Source: Clostridiales bacterium (GTDB lineage: Bacteria > Bacillota > Clostridia > Peptostreptococcales > Anaerovoracaceae). From it: a DNA stretch of 64,000 nucleotides. This document shows positions 43,357 through 52,524 of this stretch, piece by piece (position 1 is the first letter of the stretch; every line of letters begins with the position of its first letter). Location: NCBI GenBank assembly GCA_015243575.1, contig CP042469.1, forward strand, positions 4,120,929 through 4,184,928. Direction: 5' to 3'. A program made the translations under genes and the position numbers. The notes beneath the pieces were generated by a model. The model searched no databases and was not told the DNA's origin. It was given only the letters and a program-made list of their open reading frames with translations.

Positions 43357-45414
43357 TTGAGCAAGCAATTATACATAACAGAAAAACCATCCGTTGCGGC
43401 AAGCTTTGCCAATGTTCTGGGTGTTAGGATTTCTCCTTCCGACAGGGCAAGAGGTTATGCTGAGACGGAACATTCCATTATAACATGGTGTTTTGGACAC
43501 CTTGTCACCTTAGCATACCCGGATGCCTATGATCCGGAGTACAAGCTGTGGCGGGTGGAGCATCTGCCCATCATCCCCAAGGAATACAAATATACTGTAA
43601 TCGACAGCAAGGGGACGGCAAAGCAGTTTGAAACCGTTAAGAATCTGATGACGAGAAAAGACGTGGACATGATCTATTCCTGCACCGACAGCGGGCGGGA
43701 AGGAGAATACATCTTTCGTCTGGTGTATCAGATGAGCGGTTCGGAAAAGGCTGCGAAACGGGTCTGGATCTCGGCCCAGACCGAGGAAGCGGTGAAGAAA
43801 GGCATTGATGAAGCCAAGGATCTCAGCGAATACGATTCGCTTTCAAAGTCGGCTTATTGCCGGGCGAAAGAGGATTGGCTCTTTGGTATGAATTTCAGCA
43901 GAATTTACACCTGCAGGTACGGAAGACAACTGGCTGAGACGCTGCAGGAGGGCAAATCCACAGTGATTCCCATCGGCAGAGTCATGACCTGTGTCCTTGG
44001 ACTCATCGTTGATCGGGAGCTTGAAATCAGAAACTTTGTGCCAAAGCCCTATTATGTGATCAATGCCAACTTCCTTTCAAAGGATAGCGGAATTGCGTAT
44101 AAAGGGAAGTGGCAGCCGAAAAAAGATGATCAGAAGGAAGATAAAAAGGAAGGAAAGAATTCTGGAGATTCAGCCGCCCAGGATGGAGCAGGCACGAGCA
44201 TGAAGGCTGCGGATGGGAAGGCAGCTGGAAAGCAAGCGGGCAAAGCTGGTGGAAAAGCAGCGGAAGATACCGAGAGTGAAGAGAAATACATCAGCAAAGA
44301 GGAAGCAGAGGAAGTCATCAGAAGCCTGGAAGGGCAGGAAGCTGTCGTAAAAAAGGTTGAGGTCAAGGTGAAGAAGGAACAGCCACCATTGCTGTTCAAT
44401 CTGGCGGAATTGCAGTCCGAAGCCAATAAAAAATTCAAGATATCAGTAAACCGCACTCTGGAAATTGCCCAGACCCTTTACGAGAAGAAGCTGATTTCCT
44501 ATCCCAGAACCGACAGCAGGGTGCTTTCTACCGAGGTAATTCCCGAGCTTCCTAAAATACTCAACGGCCTGTATAAAAACGAGGACTTCAAGGAACCCGT
44601 CATACGAATCAAGGAGTTTGGTAAGCTGGCGGTAGACAAGAAGACCAAGCGCTTTGTGGATGACAGCAAGGTCACAGACCATTATGCCATCATTCCCACC
44701 TACGTGACCACAGCGCTATCTGGTCTGGATGAGGAGACGAGAAACATTTACACCCTGATTGTAAAGCGTTTTCTCGCAATCTTCTATCCTCCTGCCGAAT
44801 ACAATACCGTTCGTGTGGAGACCACGGTGGGCTCAGAACTCTTCGTCACCAATTCCAGAACCCTCAATGAGCTGGGCTGGAAGGAAATCTATGACGTATC
44901 AGCAGCGAAGAAAGATGAGGAGTTGTCCGAATCTCCAATCCAGCAGCTGGTGAAAAAAGAAAAATGCGATGTCACCAGTTACGATCTGGAAGAAAAGGAA
45001 ACCAAGCCGCCGTCCCGTTTTACCGACGGCTCGCTGATTCTCACTATGGAGAAAGCCGGAAAATATATCGAAAATGAAGAACTGCGGGAACAGATCAAAA
45101 CCTGCGGAATCGGCACATCTGCCACCAGAGCAGGGATTATAAAAAAGCTTACGGACATCGGTCACATCAAAATCAACAGTAAAACCCAGATTGTAACGCC
45201 CGAGCCAAAAGGCGAGGCCGTTGTAGAGCTGGTGCGCCATACCGCCAAAGAACTTTTGAACCCAATTCTCACCGCAAGCTGGGAAAAGGGTCTCTTTATG
45301 ATCGAGAATAAGGAGATTTCTGAAGAGGTCTTTGAGGAAAAGCTGACAAAATACATCACCCGAACCATTGAGAAGGTGAAACGCACCGGTTACCTTCGGC
45401 AGGGAAGACCATAG
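43357..45414 (+). CDS. topB: DNA topoisomerase III with a low-complexity insert
   Basis: The 685-aa type IA topoisomerase has an N-terminal Toprim domain (ITEKPS, DSGREGEYIF) and the catalytic tyrosine Tyr382 in SYPRTDSR. The C-terminal part ends without zinc fingers. Between 255 and 312 is a Lys/Glu/Gly/Ala-rich stretch (KKDDQKEDKKEGKN, GKAAGKQAGKAGGKAAE), absent from typical TopB proteins, placed between the Toprim side and the active-site domain. The start is TTG 43357 with AGAGGT upstream. It decatenates DNA with single-strand passage. Plasmid- and ICE-borne TopB forms also exist in clostridia, so a chromosomal housekeeping role is probable but not certain. Confidence 0.93.
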   Translation: MSKQLYITEKPSVAASFANVLGVRISPSDRARGYAETEHSIITWCFGHLVTLAYPDAYDPEYKLWRVEHLPIIPKEYKYTVIDSKGTAKQFETVKNLMTRKDVDMIYSCTDSGREGEYIFRLVYQMSGSEKAAKRVWISAQTEEAVKKGIDEAKDLSEYDSLSKSAYCRAKEDWLFGMNFSRIYTCRYGRQLAETLQEGKSTVIPIGRVMTCVLGLIVDRELEIRNFVPKPYYVINANFLSKDSGIAYKGKWQPKKDDQKEDKKEGKNSGDSAAQDGAGTSMKAADGKAAGKQAGKAGGKAAEDTESEEKYISKEEAEEVIRSLEGQEAVVKKVEVKVKKEQPPLLFNLAELQSEANKKFKISVNRTLEIAQTLYEKKLISYPRTDSRVLSTEVIPELPKILNGLYKNEDFKEPVIRIKEFGKLAVDKKTKRFVDDSKVTDHYAIIPTYVTTALSGLDEETRNIYTLIVKRFLAIFYPPAEYNTVRVETTVGSELFVTNSRTLNELGWKEIYDVSAAKKDEELSESPIQQLVKKEKCDVTSYDLEEKETKPPSRFTDGSLILTMEKAGKYIENEELREQIKTCGIGTSATRAGIIKKLTDIGHIKINSKTQIVTPEPKGEAVVELVRHTAKELLNPILTASWEKGLFMIENKEISEEVFEEKLTKYITRTIEKVKRTGYLRQGRP

Positions 45415-45557
45415 TCGCTGGGCAGAGCCATCACGATCACAGTGAAAGATAAAAATTGGTTGAATTACTAAGTAAGTAAAAATTTGAAAATTCTGAAAGA
45501 GAACCGATTGACCAATTCCATCCGGTATATTAGAATAGATTCATATAGGCAAAGGAG

Positions 45558-45599
45558 CCTTGAAAGAGCTGTTTGATTCAGCTTTTTCAAGGTTTTTTG
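45558..45599 (+). terminator. Terminator after topB
   Basis: A 14-bp stem (45558-45571 with 45579-45592, one mismatch) is followed by six T. It lies 143 bases after the topB stop. The remaining intergenic DNA before the EAL-GGDEF gene shows no other clear signal. Confidence 0.85.
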
Positions 45600-45661
45600 T
45601 TTGGCCGGAGCTTTTGTTTCCCTGAGCAGAGCGCTCAGCTGCAGAATGAGATCGGAGGTCT

Positions 45662-47500
45662 ATGATGAGAGACAGTGGCGGAAGGAAAAATGTTCATGAG
45701 ATTCGAAACATACAAGATATGATCGATAACAGACAATTGATCGCCCATTACCAACAGATTGTTTCGGTCAGCAGAAAGATGGTAATCGGAATCGAAGGCT
45801 TGATTCGAGGAGTCAATCCGTATACCGACAGGATGATTGCACCCAAAAGGCTATTTCATACAGCCGAGGAAAAGAAGGTTTCTCTGGAGCTGGATCGTGC
45901 ATGCAGAGAGGAAATTCTGAAAGACTTCGGCAGAGTCTACCCCCGAAATCCGGAGAAGATGCTCTTTCTGAATTTGAACGCCGCCGTGCTTGAGGACTCC
46001 ATCGGATCGGGATATTTGCTAGATCAGGTAGAAAAATATAACATTCCACCATCCCATATTGTAATAGAAGTCAGCGAAAAGCATGTGATGAATGATCATA
46101 CCTTGAAAGAATTTGTGGACGTCTATAAAAAGCATGGATTTTTGGTGGCGCTTGATGATGTGGGAACCGGATTTTCCAATATGGATCGGATTTTGCTTGT
46201 GAAACCGGATATTATTAAAATTGATTATTCTCTTGTAAACAATATCCAGAACGATTTCTATAAACAAGGAATCTTCAAATCTTTCGTAATCCTTGCCAAT
46301 AAGATCGGAGCCCTTATTATTGCAGAAGGCGTGGAAACCGAAGAGGAGGCCATTCAAGTGCTGCGCCTTGGAGGCCACATGATCCAAGGCTTTTACTTAT
46401 CTATGCCCGGTGTGATGCAGGAACTTGATAAGCTGTATGAGAACGACAGGATCGATTTGCTCAGCAAAAAGTTTAAAGAATATATGAGCCTCCAATACAA
46501 ACAGAAGCGAAATGAGCATAAAAAACTGATTCAGGTGGTCCAGCAAGCGATCGATCGGCTGACGGGGCTTTCCAGCGGTGATTTTGACAGAGCCCTTGAA
46601 GAGCTCGCAGCGGAACACGATGAGATGGAGTGCGTCTATATTCTTGATCGAACGGGGATTCAGCTTAGCAGCACCATCTGTGACAAAGGGGGAAGCGATA
46701 AACGGGAAAATAGATTTTTTTATTCTGCTCAAAAGGGAACAGACCATTCAATGGAAAAATACTATTATCCCCTTGTCAGCTCAAAACAAAAGAGCTATAC
46801 GACAGAACCCTATGTATCCCTGGCAACGGGCAACCTTTGCATTACCATTTCCGCTGTCTTTGAGAACCGTGAAAAGAACCGCTGTATTTTTTGTGCTGAT
46901 TTTACCACAGATGAGGATTCCTACAACATAGAAGTAAGAAGTTCGGGACCCCATGCTTCAACAGAAGTGCAATCTCGAATCGTAAACATGATAAAAGAAA
47001 TGAACAAGGATATCTTTAAGGACAGCTTGACAGGAGCCTTCGATCGGCGCTATATCAAAACAAGGCTTCCGATCGATATGAAAAATTATCAACCCTTGTC
47101 AGTGATCCTGGTGGATATCGACCTGTTCAAAAAGGTGAATGATACCTATGGACATCTCGCCGGTGATTTGGTGCTGAAGGAGTTTGTCACTCTCGCAAGG
47201 CAATGTTTGAAAAACGAGGAAAGCTGGATCGCGAGATATGGAGGCGACGAATTTCTCATCGTATTGGATCATGCGGATGAAACAGCCGCAGATATTGTCG
47301 GAGAAAAAATTAGAAGTGCCTGTGAAGAAGCCGATGTGATATATGAAGATCAAGTAATCAACTTCACGATCAGCCTTGGGATTCATAGCGCTTCTTCACC
47401 TAGCAGTACCGTGGATGAATTGATCGGAAAAGCCGACAAAAATCTTTATCTGGCAAAGAAATATGGAAGAAATCAATCGTACGCCAATATTTTACGGTAA
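45662..47500 (+). CDS. EAL-GGDEF protein with EAL first
   Basis: The 612-aa protein starts with an EAL domain (about 15-255). Metal and catalytic residues are present: Glu45 in EGL (variant of EAL), FLNLN, IEVSE, DD at 165-166 (ALDDVGTGFS), KID and AEGVET. A middle region (about 270-440) with a sensor-like beta structure follows, then a GGDEF domain with canonical GGDEF at 527-531 and no RxxD inhibitory site upstream. It could make and break cyclic di-GMP. The EAL-first order is less common than GGDEF-EAL. It is soluble. It sits just before the exopolysaccharide operon, a frequent target of this signal. Confidence 0.93.
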   Translation: MMRDSGGRKNVHEIRNIQDMIDNRQLIAHYQQIVSVSRKMVIGIEGLIRGVNPYTDRMIAPKRLFHTAEEKKVSLELDRACREEILKDFGRVYPRNPEKMLFLNLNAAVLEDSIGSGYLLDQVEKYNIPPSHIVIEVSEKHVMNDHTLKEFVDVYKKHGFLVALDDVGTGFSNMDRILLVKPDIIKIDYSLVNNIQNDFYKQGIFKSFVILANKIGALIIAEGVETEEEAIQVLRLGGHMIQGFYLSMPGVMQELDKLYENDRIDLLSKKFKEYMSLQYKQKRNEHKKLIQVVQQAIDRLTGLSSGDFDRALEELAAEHDEMECVYILDRTGIQLSSTICDKGGSDKRENRFFYSAQKGTDHSMEKYYYPLVSSKQKSYTTEPYVSLATGNLCITISAVFENREKNRCIFCADFTTDEDSYNIEVRSSGPHASTEVQSRIVNMIKEMNKDIFKDSLTGAFDRRYIKTRLPIDMKNYQPLSVILVDIDLFKKVNDTYGHLAGDLVLKEFVTLARQCLKNEESWIARYGGDEFLIVLDHADETAADIVGEKIRSACEEADVIYEDQVINFTISLGIHSASSPSSTVDELIGKADKNLYLAKKYGRNQSYANILR

Positions 47501-47521
47501 AGAGTAGAATAAAATTCAATT

Positions 47522-47556
47522 AAAACCTGCATTCCGTCGGAGTGCGGGTTTTTTAT
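47522..47556 (+). terminator. Terminator after the EAL-GGDEF gene
   Basis: An AACCTGCATTCC/GGAGTGCGGGTT-type stem (with mismatch and G-T pairs) is followed by TTTTTT. Confidence 0.8.
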
Positions 47557-47802
47557 TGCCGTTGACTAGGGGCGATGTATGTAACATTAGGGTATGTATC
47601 ATCATAATATGTCATAAAAAGGCCCATGAAAATGATCCTTTTTTCATTGGATCAGCGTAAATATAGATATGGCTTATCCATTAGGAACAAATGACCGAAA
47701 TTCTGAGGTAAGCCATACTTAGGAAGCTGATTTTGAAGGGGGAGTAAGCTTCACTGCATATCACAAGGGCAACTTGATAAAATATGAGAACCTAGGAGAA
47801 AT
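47557..47802 (+). other. Leader region of the exopolysaccharide operon
   Basis: No gene is seen. An 8-9-bp hairpin pairs ATGGCTTA (47669-47676) with TAAGCCAT (47709-47716). A CCA-TGAAAA/TTTT-CA-TGG dyad lies near 47623-47650 and may be a weak terminator. Long structured leaders are common before Bacillota polysaccharide operons. The promoter is not clear: TTGACT at 47562-47567 lacks a good -10. Confidence 0.45.
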
Positions 47803-48477
47803 ATGATGGAATATACGATAAATGAGCTGTTTGCAATTCTATTAAAGCGTAAATGGGTCATTGTTTTACTCACAATTCTCTTTACGACGGGTGCATTTAC
47901 AGCTTCAGAATTTTTATTAAAGAAAGTATATACTGCTTCGGTTTCGCTGTATGTTGCTGCAGATAAAGAGCGAACGGATCCCTATGCAAAAATGAATGAT
48001 TTAAACTATGCGCAGGAAGTGATTGGAACCTATATTGTGATTCTGGGGACAAATAATTTTCTGGACAAAGTATCCAGTGAAAGCAGATTAGGATACTCAA
48101 CTCAAGAGCTGAGAAAAATGATTTCCATGAATTCTGTCAATGGAACAGAAATTTTTGAAATTCATGTCACAGCGCACAAACCGGAGGACTCCTACCTTCT
48201 GGCCAGAACTATAGCAAGACTAGCACCGAAGAAAATCATAGAGATTAAAAATGCAGACGCAGTGAAAGTGGTTGATTCTCCGGTGATGCCGGGTGAGCCC
48301 AGTGCACCCAACGTTTTTCTCAATACTGCAATTGGTTTTATGTCGGGCCTCCTGCTGGGAGGGATGCTGGTGCTTCTGCTGGAAATGCTGGATAAAAGGA
48401 TCAAAGGAGAGGACGATTTTAGAAAACACTACACAGTGCCCATCCTAGGGAAAGTCCCCTTGGTAGAGAAAAAGTAA
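47803..48477 (+). CDS. Wzz/CapA-type chain-length and kinase-activator protein
   Basis: The 224-aa protein has two membrane segments (about 17-37 and 170-195) flanking an extracytoplasmic Wzz domain, with a Pro/Gly-rich VMPGEPSAPN motif before the second. The cytoplasmic tail DKRIKGEDDFRKHYTVPILG is the region that activates the BY-kinase. The kinase gene follows directly. It controls polymer length. The start may be 47803 or 47806. Confidence 0.92.
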   Translation: MMEYTINELFAILLKRKWVIVLLTILFTTGAFTASEFLLKKVYTASVSLYVAADKERTDPYAKMNDLNYAQEVIGTYIVILGTNNFLDKVSSESRLGYSTQELRKMISMNSVNGTEIFEIHVTAHKPEDSYLLARTIARLAPKKIIEIKNADAVKVVDSPVMPGEPSAPNVFLNTAIGFMSGLLLGGMLVLLLEMLDKRIKGEDDFRKHYTVPILGKVPLVEKK

Positions 48478-48496
48478 ATTGAGGAGAATCAAAGCA

Positions 48497-49246
48497 ATGT
48501 GGATTCGAAAAAGAGCAAAAAAGGAGTTAAAAGCGATCGCTATACTGGATGAAACGACTAATTTCATGGTCAGAGAAGCATATAAGACCATAAGAACAAA
48601 CCTCCTCTTTACGCTGCAAAATCAAAAATCAGGTCGTGTAATCATAACCAGCTCTGCACCTGATGAGGGCAAAACAACGAGTTGCTGTAATCTTGGTATT
48701 ACGCTGGCACAGACGGGAGCTAAGGTACTGCTGATAGACTGTGATCTGAGAAAACCCCTGATTCATCGGTGTTTCGCCAGAACAGGAGAGCCTGGATTGT
48801 CCGATTTACTTGCGGGCATAAAAGAAGACCCCTTTGAGGTGATCCAAAGCACTGACTATGAGAATTTGAGCATCCTATGCGCCGGAACCCTTCCTCCTAA
48901 TCCTGCCGAGCTTCTGGGGAGCGAGAGAATGGCAGAGCTTATGATAAAGCTTTCTCAGGAATATGAATATATTTTGATCGATACCCCGCCAATTAATCTT
49001 GTGTCAGATGCCCTTACGCTTTTGTCTTTGGCAGATGGGGTGATTCTGGTTGTCAGGCAGATGAGAACGTCCCATCCTGAAGTTTTCAATGCACTAAACA
49101 GTTTGAACTTTGCAAACACAAAGATTTTGGGAGTTATACTAAATGGCATCCGTATCTCGGAGCAGGATAAATATTTGAAAAAAAGCTACAAAAAATACAA
49201 TGGATATTTAGTAGGAAACGCCGATTCATTCCGTGCACACATCTGA
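48497..49246 (+). CDS. CpsD/CapB-family tyrosine kinase
   Basis: The 249-aa BY-kinase has Walker A in SAPDEGKTTSCC (about 53-64), Walker A' in LLIDCDLRKP and Walker B in ILIDTPP. The C-terminal end carries a tyrosine cluster (YLKKSYKKYNGYL), the autophosphorylation tail. It partners with the Wzz-like activator upstream and the phosphatase downstream. The ATG at 48497 is chosen 10 bases after GAGGAG; TTG 48479 overlaps the ribosome site. Confidence 0.94.
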   Translation: MWIRKRAKKELKAIAILDETTNFMVREAYKTIRTNLLFTLQNQKSGRVIITSSAPDEGKTTSCCNLGITLAQTGAKVLLIDCDLRKPLIHRCFARTGEPGLSDLLAGIKEDPFEVIQSTDYENLSILCAGTLPPNPAELLGSERMAELMIKLSQEYEYILIDTPPINLVSDALTLLSLADGVILVVRQMRTSHPEVFNALNSLNFANTKILGVILNGIRISEQDKYLKKSYKKYNGYLVGNADSFRAHI

Positions 49247-49272
49247 TCGGCTTATTTTTCGGTGAGGAAACG

Positions 49273-50025
49273 ATGATGTTGGACCTTCATACACATATTC
49301 TGCCGCATATGGATGATGGTGCGGGCAGCGGAGATGAGGCTGCCGCATTAATACATGCGCTCATGGATCAAGGGATTACCACTGCTGTGCTTACTCCTCA
49401 CTACTATCCCTTCAAAGAGAGCCTTCCTGCTTTCCTGGAAAGAAGAATGTGGTCTTACAACAGCCTTGGGGATTGTAAACTAAACTTGATTCTCGGCAGC
49501 GAAACCTACCTCTGTGAATCTCTATTCTGCTATGATTCTATTTCAGAGCTGGCCATAGAGAGTACTGAATTTCTGCTATTGGAGCTTCCGTATACGGAGC
49601 CATGGAGCAGCGATCTATTCAAACAGCTTCGGCGAATACGATCTAAATATAACCTCACTCCTGTCATTGCCCATGCAGAACGTTACGGGCACGTAAGGCA
49701 GAAGCGAGAGAGCATTTTACAGGAGCTGGTGGACTTAGGATGCATGATTCAGCTTAATATTGATTCTGTCATTGATCGGCAAAGCAGGTCATTGGCCTTG
49801 AGTATGCTGAAAGGGGGATGGGTTGATTTTGTGGGGTCAGACTGCCATAACATGAAGGAACGCCCGCCACGTTTTGATTTGTTTCGCAGGATTTTAGCAA
49901 GGAAGCTGCATGCGGATGTTATGAATGGAAGTTGGCCATGGACAGTAAACGCATGGGATGCCTTTTCCTGTGAACCGCGGACTAGGAAAGAACCAATTTC
50001 TATGGAGACTGAAGCCAGAGTGTGA
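49273..50025 (+). CDS. CpsB/CapC (YwqE)-family tyrosine phosphatase
   Basis: A 250-aa PHP-type metal-dependent phosphatase. The N-terminal DLHTHILPHMDDG motif carries the first metal ligands, then TPHYYP, ETYL, AHAERYG and GSDCHN provide the rest. It reverses BY-kinase phosphorylation and so keeps polymer synthesis cycling. It lies directly after the kinase gene. ATG 49273 or 49276 could be used. Confidence 0.94.
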   Translation: MMLDLHTHILPHMDDGAGSGDEAAALIHALMDQGITTAVLTPHYYPFKESLPAFLERRMWSYNSLGDCKLNLILGSETYLCESLFCYDSISELAIESTEFLLLELPYTEPWSSDLFKQLRRIRSKYNLTPVIAHAERYGHVRQKRESILQELVDLGCMIQLNIDSVIDRQSRSLALSMLKGGWVDFVGSDCHNMKERPPRFDLFRRILARKLHADVMNGSWPWTVNAWDAFSCEPRTRKEPISMETEARV

Positions 50026-50035
50026 GGGATGAACA

Positions 50036-51232
50036 ATGATCAGGAATATTTTAGAATTATCCTACGCGGAAGCGGTGAAAAAAATTGCCGCCACAGGTTT
50101 TCTTCTGAATATTGCGGTGATTGTAATCTTGTATTTTTACAGCATTGCAAGGCCATCTTTTCTTTTTTTTCTTGGGGTGCAGGCATTTGAGGTGGGACTT
50201 GTGTTAATTTTTAAAGCGCTCATTGGATTGTTGCGACAGAGATTTGGCTATGAAAGCATGAACTTGATCATCGTAGATGATCTATCCGAATTTGATCTGG
50301 TAAATACACTGAGGCGAATTCACCGTGGAAGAGTGACGGTAATCACATATAACAGTGAAAAAATAAAAAAACTTTTAAGCAAGGCAGACAATATTTATCT
50401 TGCTGGAACCCTCACCAGTGAAATCAGAAATATGGTGGTCCCCTGCTGTACCCTGAAAAACAAAAGAGTTTATATCATACCGGAGGCATACGAGATTGCG
50501 GTTAGAAAGTCAAGATTCGCGTATATTGGTGACATCCCTGTATTTCTTATGGAGAGCTATCAGCTTTCAGATGTTCAAAGATTTGTGAAAAGATTTATGG
50601 ATATTAGCCTTGCGCTTTCCGGAATTGTTCTTACTATGCCGCTGTTCTTTTTTGCAGCAATTGCAATAAAACAGGAACATAATGGGCCAGTTTTTTTCCG
50701 TCAGGTAAGGACCGGATTGAACGGGCAGGTTTTCAAGGTGATTAAATTCAGAAGTATGGTGGTGGATGCTGAGAGGGACACCGGGGCTGTTTTGGCGAAA
50801 GAAAACGACTTTAGAATAACGAAGATTGGTTGTTTTCTCCGGGCATCCAGGATTGATGAGCTGCCGCAATTTTTCAATGTTTTGACGGGAAGCATGTCCG
50901 TGGTGGGGCCGAGACCAGAGCGGCCGGTCTTTGTGGAAGAATTTCAGAAGCGCTATCCAGAATATCATTATCGGTTCTCTGTTAAACCGGGCATAACGGG
51001 ACTTGCTCAAGTGAAGGGTAAATACTCAACAACCGTTGAAAATAAATTGAAATTCGATCTGATGTACCTCATTAACTACTCAATTCTACTGGATATTAAA
51101 ATTATTCTGGAAACCGCAAAGGTTGTGCTTAACTGGGATCAAGCCAAGGGAATTAGCGAAGAGCAGAGCAGAAAATTTATTGATGTAAAAGAGCCCCGTA
51201 AGCGGCATGCGCGCAAACGGATGGCTCACTGA
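50036..51232 (+). CDS. Polyprenyl-phosphate sugar-1-phosphate transferase (priming enzyme)
   Basis: The 398-aa protein has an N-terminal membrane segment and a short domain, then a hydrophobic helix near 195-215. The catalytic domain shows KFRSMVVDAE, DELPQFFNVLTGSMSVVGPRP and KPGITGLAQVKG, the classic signatures of the bacterial sugar transferase family (WbaP/WcaJ/EpsL). It puts the first sugar phosphate on undecaprenyl phosphate. UDP-L-FucNAc genes downstream suggest, but do not prove, an FucNAc- or N-acetylhexosamine-type primer. Confidence 0.93.
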   Translation: MIRNILELSYAEAVKKIAATGFLLNIAVIVILYFYSIARPSFLFFLGVQAFEVGLVLIFKALIGLLRQRFGYESMNLIIVDDLSEFDLVNTLRRIHRGRVTVITYNSEKIKKLLSKADNIYLAGTLTSEIRNMVVPCCTLKNKRVYIIPEAYEIAVRKSRFAYIGDIPVFLMESYQLSDVQRFVKRFMDISLALSGIVLTMPLFFFAAIAIKQEHNGPVFFRQVRTGLNGQVFKVIKFRSMVVDAERDTGAVLAKENDFRITKIGCFLRASRIDELPQFFNVLTGSMSVVGPRPERPVFVEEFQKRYPEYHYRFSVKPGITGLAQVKGKYSTTVENKLKFDLMYLINYSILLDIKIILETAKVVLNWDQAKGISEEQSRKFIDVKEPRKRHARKRMAH

Positions 51233-51267
51233 TACCGCAGCGGCATGAGCATAATAATACCGGAGAA

Positions 51268-52524
51268 ATGAATATGAGAATCACAATGATTGTACCTTAT
51301 TTTAAGCCCGAGATTACGGCTGCCGTACATCTCCTTGATGATCTTGCCAGAGATTTAGCAAACAAAGGAGCGGAAGTCACTGTCATAACCGGATACCCCT
51401 TTCGGGGAACGAGCCGGGCGCTCAGAGAGCGCTTCATGCACCTGGCGGATGAACAGCTCACGGAACGAATCCGAATCCTGAGAGTCGGGCAAAGAAGAGA
51501 AGAAGGGAAAGTCTTCTTAATGAGAGGGATTCGCTATCTCTTTAAGACCGCAGCATTCTATCGGGTTGCACGGAGAATTCCCACAGACGCGTTTTTCCTT
51601 TACAGTACACCGCCACTGATGGGCGTTTTTGGAGGCTTGCTGGAAAAAAAGGCGCCAACGCTATACTGCCTGCAGGACATCTTTCCCGATAATCTAGCTG
51701 ATCAGGGAAAAATAACTTCGGAGAGTATTCTCTTCAGAATCTTGCGCCGAATGGAAGCATATATTTATCGGACGAACACACGAGTTGTAACCATTTCAGA
51801 AGATATGAGGCAGAATCTGATCGAGAAGCAGGTTTCGGCAGATAAGGTCTTTGTGATTGAAAACTGGATTGATACAGATGAAGTCAGATTGATAACAAGA
51901 GAGGATAACCCATTGTTTGATCAATTTGGGCTTGACCGAGCGGGATTTTATGTTACATATTGCGGGAATCTGGGCTATGCGCAGGATCTCGATACAGTGA
52001 TTAAAAGTGCAAAGCTGCTGGAAGAAAAAGCTCCGGAGGTACAATTCCTAATTGTCGGAAATGGTGTTTGTGAGGATGAAATAAAGAAAAAAATCACAGA
52101 GGAGAAGCAAGGAAACGTACGGATGTTTCCGTTGCAGCCAGAGGAAGCTTCCGCCTTCGTTTACAGTTTGGGTGATTTAGGAATTGTAGCCCTAAGGCCG
52201 CAGTTTCTCAAAAATGCCATGCCCTCCAAGACCTGGGCTATGATGGCAGCAGCACAACCGGTTTTATGTACAGCGGAGGAGCATACCCAGCTCCATAAAC
52301 TCATTGCCTCCACAGGTGCAGGCGTTGTGGTATGCCCCGGAAGCGCGGAAGATATGGCAGCGGCCATCATGCACCTATGTGCAAACAGGCATTGTTTGAG
52401 AGAGCACGGTGCCAACGGCAGAGCTTACGCAGAGAAGTATCTGACCAGAGAGGGCGCTACGAGTAAGTACTATCAAATGCTGCAAGAACTGGCAGAGAGG
52501 AGAGAAAAGCATGTTTCAGGGTAA
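51268..52524 (+). CDS. Glycosyltransferase, GT4 family (WbuB-like)
   Basis: The 418-aa GT-B enzyme has an N-terminal domain beginning MIVPYFKPEITAAVHLL and a C-terminal Rossmann domain with the donor-binding ALRPQFLKNAMPSKTWAMMA region. These features fit the WbuB-like GT4 branch, which often transfers L-FucNAc; the capEFG genes follow directly, so this is the probable acceptor of UDP-L-FucNAc. It overlaps the next gene by 14 bases. Confidence 0.88.
   Translation: MNMRITMIVPYFKPEITAAVHLLDDLARDLANKGAEVTVITGYPFRGTSRALRERFMHLADEQLTERIRILRVGQRREEGKVFLMRGIRYLFKTAAFYRVARRIPTDAFFLYSTPPLMGVFGGLLEKKAPTLYCLQDIFPDNLADQGKITSESILFRILRRMEAYIYRTNTRVVTISEDMRQNLIEKQVSADKVFVIENWIDTDEVRLITREDNPLFDQFGLDRAGFYVTYCGNLGYAQDLDTVIKSAKLLEEKAPEVQFLIVGNGVCEDEIKKKITEEKQGNVRMFPLQPEEASAFVYSLGDLGIVALRPQFLKNAMPSKTWAMMAAAQPVLCTAEEHTQLHKLIASTGAGVVVCPGSAEDMAAAIMHLCANRHCLREHGANGRAYAEKYLTREGATSKYYQMLQELAERREKHVSG

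Noticed and set aside
45415-45661. Cyclic di-GMP riboswitch before the EAL-GGDEF gene
   Set aside because: The conserved core was not found; the only structure is the topB terminator.
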